From Thermoplasmata archaeon (GTDB taxonomy: Archaea > Thermoplasmatota > Thermoplasmata > Lutacidiplasmatales > UBA184): 17,558 nt of DNA. Shown here piece by piece: positions 1 to 6,141 of the stretch; within the stretch, counting starts at the first letter, position 1, and each line of letters begins with the position of its first letter. Below the pieces are notes generated by a model. The model did not search any database. It was not told the origin of the DNA and worked only from the letters and a program-made list of their open reading frames with translations. Where the stretch lies: NCBI GenBank assembly GCA_030039135.1, contig JASHQN010000137.1, positions 1 to 17,558 on the forward strand, given 5' to 3'. The position numbers and the translations under genes are program-made.

Positions 1-174
1 GTCACCGGTTGCTTTGCGTGCACCGCCGACTCTCCCGAGATCGGACGCGTGATGTGCCCGCAGCTGCTGCGGAGCGTTCTCGAGTACCGGCTCGGGCAGC
101 GATGGGAGGTCTCGAAGCCGGACCCTACGAAGCACGCCACGCGCGGTTGTGTGTTCACCGCGACCCAGGCCTAA
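1..174 (+). CDS. C-terminal fragment of a protein, possibly V4R-like (5' end outside window)
   Basis: Frame 1 is open from the first base to a TAA at 172-174, giving the last 57 residues of a protein whose start lies upstream. The fragment has four cysteines (residues 4, 7, 19 and 50 of the fragment) and ends PDPTKHATRGCVFTATQA. The layout of a Gly-Cys-rich strand, then a helix, then a basic turn followed by a Gly-Cys-x-Phe strand at the extreme C terminus resembles the end of V4R (4-vinyl reductase-like) small-molecule-binding domains, which close with a Cys-x-Phe strand. This is a loose resemblance from a short fragment, and another cysteine-containing ligand-binding domain is equally possible. 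That the stretch is coding is better supported than its identity: it has a protein-like composition, and the following 195 nt look non-coding up to the tfb promoter. Confidence 0.5.
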   Translation, partial: VTGCFACTADSPEIGRVMCPQLLRSVLEYRLGQRWEVSKPDPTKHATRGCVFTATQA

Positions 175-285
175 CCGCGCGGGCAGCGTCGGTCCGAGGC
201 GAGTGGCCCTCACGACGGCGGACCGGAGTCACCGCCGGCTCTTTGCCCGCCGGGCCACGGACCGCCGCATGCTACGGGACCGCAT

Positions 286-300
286 GGTGTATCAGGTGTA
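286..300 (+). repeat. Direct repeat GGTGTA x2 upstream of the tfb promoter
   Basis: GGTGTA occurs at 286-291 and again at 295-300, so the copies are 9 bp apart, and they end 30 bp before the tfb TATA box. A further short repeat, CCGCATG, flanks the preceding stretch (about 275-285). Closely spaced direct repeats just upstream of the BRE/TATA element could be an activator site, but the repeat is short and may be chance. Nothing else is seen in the 175-330 gap. Confidence 0.2.
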
Positions 301-330
301 ACAGACAAGCACGACAACGGGGGAGCTAAG

Positions 331-339
331 TTATATATA
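331..339 (+). promoter_or_regulatory. TATA box of tfb
   Basis: TTATATATA lies 31 nt upstream of the tfb ATG and is the best TATA match in the window. The purine-containing stretch GAGCTAAG just before it sits where a B-recognition element would be. With archaeal initiation about 22-27 nt past the TATA box, the transcript would start at or within a few bases of the ATG, so the mRNA would be leaderless or nearly so. Confidence 0.75.
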
Positions 340-369
340 CGAGCGTCCGGTTGGGGAGGGTACAAACCC

Positions 370-1461
370 ATGACGCCCACCTCCCCTCCTACCGTACGCG
401 CTCGTTCGCCATCGGCGAAGTCAATCCGCCGACCGGTCCCTCCGGCCGGAACTTCGGCCGCCGTCCCGGCCCCCCCGGCCTCGGACGTGTGTCCCAACTG
501 CGGCTCCACGCACCTCATCCGCGACGACATCCGCGGCGAGATCGTCTGCGCCGACTGCGGGCTCGTCGTCGACGCGAGCGCCCTCGTGAGCGACCGCGGT
601 CAGCGCGGCTCTAAGGAAGACACCGGCCGCGAGGCCCGTGGCTGGGGCCCCGTGATCTCGCCCTTGATGCCCGACAAGGGTCTCTTCAGCGAGATCGGCG
701 TGCCGACGCGGGACTTCCAGGGCAACTCGCTGTCGCGGAACACGTCCCTCAAGTTCTACCACCTTCGCAAGCTCAACCATCGGCTCCGCGCGGCCCGGAC
801 GCATCAGCGCAACCTCGTGGTCGCGCTGGGCGAGTTGAACCGGCTCGCCGGCGTGCTCGGACTCTCGCGAGAGGTCAAGGAATCGGCGACCTACATCTAC
901 CGACGGGCGCTCGAGCACAAGGCGACCCGCGGCAAGAAGATCGTCGCCCTCGTCGCAGCGAGCGTCTACGCCGCGTGCCGGCAGTGCCATGTGCCGCGGA
1001 CGATGAAGGAGATCATCGCCCATTCCAAGGCGACCAAGATCGAGGTCGGCCGCGCCTACACTCTCCTCGCTCGCGAGCTCAAGCTCGGGCTGAAGCCGGT
1101 GGAGCCTCGGGACTACCTCGTGCGGTTCACGCAGGACTTGAACCTGTCGAAGGAGGTCCGGCAGAAGGTGCTCTCGCTGCTCGAGCAGGTCGAGCAGGTC
1201 TACTCCACGAGCGGCGTGCTCCCCAACGGCATCCTCGCGACGATCATCTACATCGCGTCGAACCTGATGGGCGAACCCCGTAGCCAGGACCGGATCGCGG
1301 CGGTGGCCAACGTCACCCCCGTGACGATCCGCAACCACTACAAGGAGCTCCTCGACCTACTGGGCCTGCCGAAGAACCTCACCAACCCGCAGGCGCGTTC
1401 GAGCCTCCCCGCCGAGGCCGGCGCGAAGGTCGAGGCGAACGTCGCCGCCGCCGGCCACTAG
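370..1461 (+). CDS. tfb: Transcription initiation factor B (TFB/TFIIB)
   Basis: TFB binds the TBP-TATA complex and the BRE and recruits archaeal RNA polymerase. The 363-residue product has an N-terminal zinc ribbon with Cys41, Cys44, Cys60 and Cys63 (VCPNCGS and VCADCGL), a B-finger/linker region at about 70-130, and two cyclin-like repeats at about 138-230 and 240-335. The second repeat ends in the BRE-binding helix-turn-helix around VTPVTIRNHYKELLDLLGL. The zinc ribbon is preceded by about 38 residues rich in Pro, Ser and Arg, more than usual in TFBs, where the ribbon is generally close to the N terminus. The ATG at 370 is chosen because it lies 31 nt after a strong TATA box; no other in-frame ATG precedes the ribbon. 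The gene stands alone between a separate upstream gene and a hairpin downstream. Many archaea have several TFB copies, so this need not be the only one. Confidence 0.97.
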   Translation: MTPTSPPTVRARSPSAKSIRRPVPPAGTSAAVPAPPASDVCPNCGSTHLIRDDIRGEIVCADCGLVVDASALVSDRGQRGSKEDTGREARGWGPVISPLMPDKGLFSEIGVPTRDFQGNSLSRNTSLKFYHLRKLNHRLRAARTHQRNLVVALGELNRLAGVLGLSREVKESATYIYRRALEHKATRGKKIVALVAASVYAACRQCHVPRTMKEIIAHSKATKIEVGRAYTLLARELKLGLKPVEPRDYLVRFTQDLNLSKEVRQKVLSLLEQVEQVYSTSGVLPNGILATIIYIASNLMGEPRSQDRIAAVANVTPVTIRNHYKELLDLLGLPKNLTNPQARSSLPAEAGAKVEANVAAAGH

Positions 1462-1470
1462 GCTCGGACG

Positions 1471-1490
1471 CCGGGGGCCCCGACCCCCGG
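1471..1490 (+). terminator. GC-rich hairpin after tfb, possible terminator
   Basis: CCGGGGG (1471-1477) and CCCCCGG (1484-1490) form a perfect 7-bp GC stem with a 6-nt loop, starting 9 nt after the tfb stop codon. No T-run follows, so this is not a classical intrinsic or archaeal oligo-T terminator. It may instead mark the mRNA 3' end or stabilise it. In DNA of this GC content such hairpins also occur by chance. Confidence 0.35.
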
Positions 1491-1523
1491 AAACCACTTG
1501 AACCCTCGGACGGCTGGGCAACC

Positions 1524-2732
1524 GTGGCCCTCGCGCCCCCGCTGAGCTACTCGTCGTTCCGAACGTACCTCGAGTGCCCGCTGCGTTGGAAGTTTCTCTA
1601 CGTCGACCGGCTCCCCGAGGTGCCCCGCGGGTACTTCACGTTCGGGCGCGTGGTGCACACGGTCCTCGAGGATCTGCTCCGACCGCTCGTCGTGCCCTCG
1701 GCGCGGCGGGCGGGCCCGGGGGAGTCGCAGCGGACGCTCGACGAGTGGCGAAGCGGTGCCGAGGCCAAGGCGCCCTGGATGACCCGCGCCGAGCTCCTCG
1801 CCGCCTACGACCGCGCGTGGACGGGCGAGGGGTACGGCTCGGCCGAGGAGGAGGCACGGTACCGCGCCCTCGGCGAGGACCTCCTCGTCCGATACTACGA
1901 CCAGCTACTCGACGAGCAGCCGAAGCCGGTCGCCGTCGAGGAGCACCTCGAGGCACGCTGGGACGGGATCCCGATCCATGGCTACATCGACCGGATCGAC
2001 CGCACACCGGCCGGCGGGCTCGAGATCCTCGATTACAAGACGTCGCGGGAGCTCTCCGCCGAGGATGCGAAGGGCTCGGACCAGCTCTCGCTCTACCAGG
2101 TGCTGGTGGAAAGCAACTACCCGGAGCCGGTCGAGGGGCTGACGCTCTACCACCTGCGGTCGCTCACCCCGCACCGCGTGCCGCCCCGCGATCGCCGCCA
2201 CCTCACGCACCTGTACGACCGACTCGGTACGGTGAGCGATGGAATCCGAGCGGAGGCGTACGAGCCGTCGCCGGGCCGGCACTGCGCGCGCTGCGACTTC
2301 CGCGCGCTCTGTCCGGAGTTCCGGAACGTCCCCGCCGCCGATCAGGTGCGCCTGCGCCAGCTCGTCGACCAGTTCGAGCGGTTGCGCGCCGAGCAGGACC
2401 GGCTGGACGATGAGATGACGCGGGCCGCCGAAGAGCTTCACCGGGCTGCCGAGGAGCTCGGCGTGCATCGGCTTCCCGGAACGCGGTCGACCGCGCTGCG
2501 GCGCCGCGAGGAGACCTGGCAGTACTCGCTGGACGCGGTCCGGCCCGAGCTCGAAGCGGCCGGACTCGCCGAGCGCGTCGCGAGCGGACGGACCGAGGAG
2601 GTGCGTCGACTCGTCCGTGACCCGGCGCTCGACCCCGAGCTGCGGCGACGGGTCGCCGAGACCGGTGCTCGTCGCGTCCGCTGGTACTGGGAGCTCGAAG
2701 GCAACGGCGAGCGGTCCCGGACCTCGGACTGA
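1524..2732 (+). CDS. Stand-alone RecB/AddB-like PD-(D/E)XK nuclease with Fe-S cysteines
   Basis: This 402-residue protein has the RecB-family (Cas4/AddB/PDDEXK_1) nuclease motifs in order. They are an N-terminal LSYSSFRTYLECPLRW with Cys18; a GRVVHTVLE helix with His45; the metal-binding GYIDRIDR (Asp156/Asp159); LEILDYKTS with Asp170 and Lys172; and DQLSLYQV with Gln187 and Tyr191. A CARCDFRALCP cluster (Cys254, Cys257, Cys263) follows. Cys18 plus the C-x2-C-x5-C set matches the arrangement that holds a 4Fe-4S cluster in AddB and Cas4. All catalytic residues are present, so an active DNA nuclease is expected. Residues 275-315 are charged and likely coiled coil, and the last 80 residues are unassigned. 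No helicase or CRISPR gene is adjacent, so the substrate and pathway (repair or end processing) are inferred only. The GTG start sits just before the conserved N-terminal motif; a weak TATA-like ACTTGAA lies about 25 nt upstream. Confidence 0.88.
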   Translation: MALAPPLSYSSFRTYLECPLRWKFLYVDRLPEVPRGYFTFGRVVHTVLEDLLRPLVVPSARRAGPGESQRTLDEWRSGAEAKAPWMTRAELLAAYDRAWTGEGYGSAEEEARYRALGEDLLVRYYDQLLDEQPKPVAVEEHLEARWDGIPIHGYIDRIDRTPAGGLEILDYKTSRELSAEDAKGSDQLSLYQVLVESNYPEPVEGLTLYHLRSLTPHRVPPRDRRHLTHLYDRLGTVSDGIRAEAYEPSPGRHCARCDFRALCPEFRNVPAADQVRLRQLVDQFERLRAEQDRLDDEMTRAAEELHRAAEELGVHRLPGTRSTALRRREETWQYSLDAVRPELEAAGLAERVASGRTEEVRRLVRDPALDPELRRRVAETGARRVRWYWELEGNGERSRTSD

Positions 2733-2781
2733 ACGATCGAGACGCCGCAAGGGCTATGTTAGTGGCCCGATACTCCGCCGT

Positions 2782-3849
2782 ATGGGGGTGCGCCTCGCCT
2801 CCGACGAGCGGCTCGCCCCGCTCGCCGGCCGGACGCCCGCGATCGCGACCCTCTGTTCGCACTCGTCCCTGCAGATCTTCCACGGGGCCAGGGCCGAAGG
2901 ACTCCCGACGATCGGCCTGTGCGTCGGCCCTCCTCCGAAGTTCTACGATGCCTTCCCGCTCGCGAGACCCGACCGCTTCCTCTCCGTGAGCCGGGTCGCG
3001 GACCTACCCTCGACCGCCGCGCGCCTGAGGGAAGAGGCGGCGATCATCGTGCCGCACGGATCGTTCGTCGAGTACCTGGGCCCCGAGGCGTTCGCGAGCC
3101 TGGACGTGCCGGTCTTCGGGAACCGAGCGGTGCTCGGCTGGGAGTCCGACCGCCGCAAGGAGCGGGACTGGCTCGAATCCGCCGGCGTGCCCATCCCGAG
3201 GCTCTACGAGGACCCGGACGAGGTCGAGGGACCGGTGATCGTCAAGTACTATGGGGCGAAGGGCGGGAAAGGGTTCTACCTCGCCAAGAACCGGGAGGCT
3301 CTTGCCGAGTTCCGGCCCACGGGCCCCTACGTCGTGCAGGAGTACGTGCTCGGCACGCGCTACTACATGCATTTTTTCTACTCGCCGATCACCGACCACG
3401 GATACCGGCTCTCCCGAGGATCCCTCGAGCTGTTGGGGATGGACCGGCGGGACGAGGCGAACATCGACGAGCTCTACAAGCTCGGCGCGCAGGAGGAGCT
3501 GCTCAAGGCCGGGATTCGGCCGACGTTCGTCGTCACCGGCAACGTCCCGGTGATCCTGCGCGAGTCGCTCCTTCCCAAGGCGTTCGAGGTGGCGGGCCGG
3601 ATCATCGAACGATCGGTCGAGCTCTTCGGGGGCATGGTCGGTCCGTTCTGCGTCGAGGGGATCATGACCGAGGACCTCGAGTACAAGGTCTTCGAGATCT
3701 CGACCCGCATCGTCGCGGGAACGAACCTGTTCATCTCGGGCAGCCCGTACTCCGACTTCATCGAACCCGGGCTCTCGACCGGCCGGCGCATCGCCCGCGA
3801 GATACGACGGGCCCAGGCCGAGGACCGGCTCGCCGAGATCCTCAGCTGA
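2782..3849 (+). CDS. purP: Formate-dependent FAICAR synthetase (PurP-type ATP-grasp ligase)
   Basis: PurP converts AICAR, formate and ATP to FAICAR, the penultimate step of purine synthesis in archaea that lack folate-dependent PurH formylation. The 355-residue product begins with the family hallmark IATLCSHSSLQIFHGA (21-36). It carries an ATP-grasp nucleotide-binding strand and loop VIVKYYGAKGGKGFYL (152-167), the VVQEYVLGTRYYMHFFYSP segment (184-202), and the C-terminal block FEISTRIVAGTNLFISGSPY followed by LSTGRRIAREI (305-341). The open frame extends upstream to 2617 but would overlap the nuclease gene, and the conserved N terminus supports the ATG at 2782. PurP has paralogues of uncertain function in some archaea, so FAICAR synthetase is the most likely but not the only activity. 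No other purine gene is adjacent. Confidence 0.92.
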   Translation: MGVRLASDERLAPLAGRTPAIATLCSHSSLQIFHGARAEGLPTIGLCVGPPPKFYDAFPLARPDRFLSVSRVADLPSTAARLREEAAIIVPHGSFVEYLGPEAFASLDVPVFGNRAVLGWESDRRKERDWLESAGVPIPRLYEDPDEVEGPVIVKYYGAKGGKGFYLAKNREALAEFRPTGPYVVQEYVLGTRYYMHFFYSPITDHGYRLSRGSLELLGMDRRDEANIDELYKLGAQEELLKAGIRPTFVVTGNVPVILRESLLPKAFEVAGRIIERSVELFGGMVGPFCVEGIMTEDLEYKVFEISTRIVAGTNLFISGSPYSDFIEPGLSTGRRIAREIRRAQAEDRLAEILS

Positions 3850-3889
3850 CCCGCCGGCGCCGATCCGGCGCTCCGTGCCGGCTCGCCCG

Positions 3890-3896
3890 TTAAGAA
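3890..3896 (+). promoter_or_regulatory. TATA box of the ABC exporter operon
   Basis: TTAAGAA lies 25 nt before the ATG at 3922, in a short AT-richer patch of the 72-nt gap after purP. The spacing predicts a leaderless or nearly leaderless transcript covering the ATPase and permease genes. Confidence 0.55.
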
Positions 3897-3921
3897 CCGG
3901 GGCGCGTGTCGGTCGGCTCCG

Positions 3922-4863
3922 ATGGCGACCGCCATCCGCTCCGACCATCTTCGCAAGGTCTATCCGGGCTCGACCTCGGGCTCGGCCGCGCTCGAGGACC
4001 TCACGCTCGAAGTACCGTCCGGCCGCGTCTACGGGGTGATCGGACGCAACGGCGCCGGCAAGACGACGTTCGTCCGCATCACCGCGACCCAGCTCGCCCT
4101 CACGAGTGGACGGGCGACGGTCCTCGACCACGACGTCGCGACCGAGGAACGCGCGATCCGCGCGCAGGTGGCCTGTGTCCCTCAGGAGTCGCGTCCGCTC
4201 TACTTCCTCAACGTCGAAGAGGTGATCTACCTCTACCTCAAGATGCGGGGCCTCGATCGCGTCGAGGCGCGCCGGCGGACCCGGGACGCGCTCGATGAGC
4301 TCGCGCTGACGGAGTACCGCCATCGATCGGTCTCGCGGCTCTCGGGGGGGCTGCGCCGCCGAACCCTCTGCGCGATGGTGCTCGCGTCCGACGCCGAGCT
4401 CCTGTTCCTCGACGAACCGACGACGGGCCTCGACCCGATCGCGCGACGGCAGGTCTGGGAGGCGATCCGCCGCGCGACCCACGAGCGACGGACGATCCTG
4501 CTCACGACCCACTACCTCGACGAAGCGGAGGAGCTCTCCGCGCGTCTCGCCCTCTTCGAGCGGGGCCGGCTGGTCCTCGAAGGGACGCCGGAGGATCTCC
4601 GCTCGCGCGTGCGCTATCCGTACCGGGTCACGGTCCTCGGCTCGTTCCCGCAAGAGGAGCTCGCGTCGTACGGTCGCGTTTCGCCGATCGAGGGCGGGGT
4701 CCTCGTCTTCACGCGCGAGCCCGAGGCCCGCGATCTCGCGCGCACGGCGCTCGAGCGCGGCAACCGGGTCTCGATGGGGCCGGTAAGCCTCGAGGACGTT
4801 TTCCTCGAGGTCGTGGGACGGTCGATCGAGGAGGAAGCCCCGCCGACGGAGGTGGAGTGGTGA
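3922..4863 (+). CDS. ABC transporter ATP-binding subunit (DrrA/CcmA-type exporter)
   Basis: This is a 313-residue cytoplasmic ATPase that powers the permease encoded directly downstream. Walker A is GRNGAGKTT (41-49), the Q-loop is at Gln88 (CVPQES), the signature is LSGGLRRR (140-147), Walker B is LLFLDEP (160-166) and the H-loop His197 is in LLTTHYLDEAEEL. Walker B is followed by TTGLDP, typical of the ABC-2 exporter class (DrrA, NodI, antibiotic and lipid exporters). The C-terminal region of about 90 residues (LVLEGTPEDL, then a regulatory tail) resembles the DUF4162 extension found in this class. No substrate-binding protein is nearby, consistent with an exporter rather than an importer. 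The substrate cannot be read from the sequence; drugs, lipids or cell-surface material are all possible. Confidence 0.93.
   Translation: MATAIRSDHLRKVYPGSTSGSAALEDLTLEVPSGRVYGVIGRNGAGKTTFVRITATQLALTSGRATVLDHDVATEERAIRAQVACVPQESRPLYFLNVEEVIYLYLKMRGLDRVEARRRTRDALDELALTEYRHRSVSRLSGGLRRRTLCAMVLASDAELLFLDEPTTGLDPIARRQVWEAIRRATHERRTILLTTHYLDEAEELSARLALFERGRLVLEGTPEDLRSRVRYPYRVTVLGSFPQEELASYGRVSPIEGGVLVFTREPEARDLARTALERGNRVSMGPVSLEDVFLEVVGRSIEEEAPPTEVEW
4848..4854 (+). promoter_or_regulatory. Shine-Dalgarno site for the ABC permease
   Basis: GGAGGTG, inside the last codons of the ATPase gene, is complementary to the anti-Shine-Dalgarno end of archaeal 16S rRNA. It lies 5 nt before the GTG at 4860. 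This favours 4860 (overlapping the ATPase stop as GTGA) over the GTG at 4857. Confidence 0.65.
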
Positions 4864-5606
4864 CGGAGCGCCACCGACTCCGCTCCTTCGGGACGCTGAT
4901 CCAGATCAACGGCCTCATCCCGATCCGGACCCAGCCGCTCTATCTCGTCAACCTCATCGCGAGCCCTCTGTCGTTCCTGTTCTTCATCTGGATCGTGTCG
5001 CGGGGGGCCGACCTCGCCTTCGGGCTCATGGGCGGCATGGTCCTGACGATGCTCTCGGTCGGGACCGGTCTCCAGTCCGACCTCACCCACTACCGTCACG
5101 ACCTCAAGTTCCAGGACGTCGTCGTCGCCTCGCCGGTCGAGGCGCCCGTCTACGTCGCGGGCATGGCGTTCTCCGAACTGGTCTACTCGCTCCCCGGCCT
5201 CGCGGTCTTCGTCATCCTGTTCGTCTACTACGGGTTCGCGACCTGGACGAGCGTGGTCGTGCTCACCGGGGTCCTGCTCCTCGTCTGGTCGTTCGCGACC
5301 GCGTTCGCCTTCACGCTCGCCACGTACTTCCAAGACGTCCGCGAGACCTGGATGTTCAGCCCGATCTTCTCCCTCGTGCTCACGGTCCTGCCGCCGGTCT
5401 ACTACCCGATCTACTACCTTCCTTCGTGGGCCCAGCTCGCGGCCCGGTTCTCTCCGACGACGTACGCGGCCGAGCTCGTTCAGGGCGCCGTCGGGCTCGT
5501 CCCGATCTCGTGGTCCACCGCCGTGGTCGATTGGGTCGTGCTCGTCGGGTTCACGGCGGTACTCTTCGTGATCGCCGGCGTGAAAGCGCGCTGGAAGGAC
5601 CCGTGA
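4860..5606 (+). CDS. ABC-2 type permease
   Basis: This 248-residue membrane protein is the partner of the preceding ATPase. About six hydrophobic segments can be seen: LYLVNLIASPLSFLFFIWIV; GLMGGMVLTMLSVGTGL; ELVYSLPGLAVFVILFVYYG; SVVVLTGVLLLVWSFATAFA; FSLVLTVLPPVYYPIYYLP; and VVDWVVLVGFTAVLFVIAGV. This is the ABC-2 exporter topology. The YYPIYYLPSWAQLAARFSPTTYAAELVQGAV stretch (with the internal PTTY) matches the conserved ABC-2 segment before the last transmembrane helix. The GTG start overlaps the ATPase stop by 4 nt and has a strong Shine-Dalgarno site, so the two are translationally coupled. Transport is probably outward; the substrate is unknown. Confidence 0.9.
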   Translation: MTERHRLRSFGTLIQINGLIPIRTQPLYLVNLIASPLSFLFFIWIVSRGADLAFGLMGGMVLTMLSVGTGLQSDLTHYRHDLKFQDVVVASPVEAPVYVAGMAFSELVYSLPGLAVFVILFVYYGFATWTSVVVLTGVLLLVWSFATAFAFTLATYFQDVRETWMFSPIFSLVLTVLPPVYYPIYYLPSWAQLAARFSPTTYAAELVQGAVGLVPISWSTAVVDWVVLVGFTAVLFVIAGVKARWKDP

Positions 5607-5660
5607 CGGATCCGCTCGCGGGGTCCTCCGACGGCCACGCGCGCGTGCGCCCAGCGAGCC

Positions 5661-5668
5661 CTTATGTA
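5661..5668 (+). promoter_or_regulatory. TATA box of the zinc-ribbon gene
   Basis: CTTATGTA lies 24 nt before the ATG at 5693. This supports that ATG, rather than the in-frame GTG at 5603, as the start of the small gene. Confidence 0.45.
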
Positions 5669-5692
5669 CCCGACGGCAGGTGGAGCCGTCCG

Positions 5693-5932
5693 ATGCTTTC
5701 CTTCGCGGACAGTCGTGTCTTCGAATCGTCCGAGGAGCGGCTGTCGCGATGTGTCTTCTGCGGCAAGGAGCTCGTGCTGCTGCCCAGCGACCGGCGCCAA
5801 GGTAGCTGCTTCGACTGCCTCGCCCTTTCGCTCCCGCCACCGGCCCCGTGCCCGGAATGCAGAGCGATGATCCCGGGCGAATCCCGCGCCGCGGGCTGCT
5901 CGCAGTGCGGCTGGTATCCGCTCGGCGATTGA
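5693..5932 (+). CDS. Small protein with two zinc ribbons
   Basis: This 79-residue protein carries four Cys-x2-Cys pairs: Cys20/Cys23 (CVFC), Cys39/Cys42 (CFDC), Cys53/Cys56 (CPEC) and Cys69/Cys72 (CSQC). They form two four-cysteine zinc ribbons in tandem, separated by the proline-rich SLPPPAP. I do not recognise the family; small double zinc-ribbon proteins in archaea are usually nucleic-acid or protein-binding adaptors. The ATG at 5693 is chosen because a TATA-like element precedes it by 24 nt. An in-frame GTG at 5603 would add 30 residues, overlap the permease stop as GTGA and place the gene in the ABC operon, but those extra residues are low-complexity and look non-conserved. Confidence 0.7.
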   Translation: MLSFADSRVFESSEERLSRCVFCGKELVLLPSDRRQGSCFDCLALSLPPPAPCPECRAMIPGESRAAGCSQCGWYPLGD

Positions 5933-5954
5933 ACCCCGATCCGCGAGCCCGCTA

Positions 5955-5961
5955 GCTTTAT
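5955..5961 (+). promoter_or_regulatory. TATA box of the tRNA-Ser gene
   Basis: GCTTTAT in an otherwise GC-rich gap sits about 32 nt before the mature tRNA 5' end, leaving room for a short 5' leader removed by RNase P. It may also drive the GAF-domain gene downstream, which has no TATA element of its own. Confidence 0.5.
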
Positions 5962-5992
5962 CGGTCGAGGCCCGTCCTCGGCCGGAGGGCGT

Positions 5993-6110
5993 GCCGAGGT
6001 GGCTCAGTCCGGTACGGCGCGAGTCTGGAAAGCTCGTGGCGAAATTCGCCTCGGGAGTTCAAACACCGGGTACGGCCGATCCGTCCCGGGGGAAACTCTC
6101 CCCCTCGGCG
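5993..6110 (+). tRNA. tRNA-Ser (anticodon GGA) with an intron in the T-loop
   Basis: After removing 33 nt the gene folds as a complete type II tRNA of 85 nt. The acceptor stem is GCCGAGG (5993-5999) with CCTCGGC (6103-6109), 7 perfect pairs, and the discriminator is G6110, as in archaeal serine tRNAs. The D-arm starts GCTCAG and contains GG at 6011-6012. The anticodon stem is CGAGT/GCTCG (6020-6024/6032-6036) with loop CTGGAAA, giving anticodon GGA at 6027-6029. The long variable arm is GGCGA/TCGCC (6038-6042/6046-6050). The T stem is GGGAG (6053-6057) with CTCCC (6098-6102). Without splicing, the T stem and acceptor cannot close: the bases right after TTCAAAC do not pair. Removing 6064-6096 gives the canonical T-loop TTCAAAT. 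CCA is not encoded. The gene reads UCC/UCU serine codons. Confidence 0.9.
6064..6096 (+). other. 33-nt tRNA intron in the T-loop (between positions 59 and 60)
   Basis: The intron splits the T-loop of tRNA-Ser(GGA). A relaxed bulge-helix-bulge fold can be drawn. The T stem is one outer helix. TTCA (6058-6061) faces GGAA (6091-6094), with three Watson-Crick pairs and one A-G mismatch. The 3-nt bulges are AAC (6062-6064) and ACT (6095-6097), and an intron stem CCGGG/CCCGG (6066-6070/6085-6089) closes a 14-nt loop. Cutting after the second base of each bulge, as the archaeal splicing endonuclease does, gives the 5' exon end A6063 and the 3' exon start T6097. AAAC occurs at both boundaries, so the exact cut could shift by a base. 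A shift would give either TTCAACT or an 8-nt T-loop; the canonical TTCAAAT favours the stated boundaries. Confidence 0.82.
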
Positions 6111-6141
6111 CCTCCCTCGCGCCGGGGGCGTCCGGCCGGCC

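Noticed and set aside
9..329. A 106-codon + strand frame at the left edge
   Set aside because: Frame 1 (1-174) has the more protein-like sequence, and this other frame runs on through the non-coding region upstream of tfb.
3004..4653. A 549-codon open frame on the - strand opposite purP and the ABC ATPase
   Set aside because: It is antisense to two clearly recognised genes, its translation is charge-rich without any domain, and long antisense frames are expected in DNA of this GC content.
5993..6078. An intronless tRNA-Ser ending at GTACGGC (about 6078)
   Set aside because: That 3' end pairs with the acceptor at only four or five positions and leaves the T stem unpaired, whereas the end at 6110 after intron removal gives perfect acceptor and T stems.
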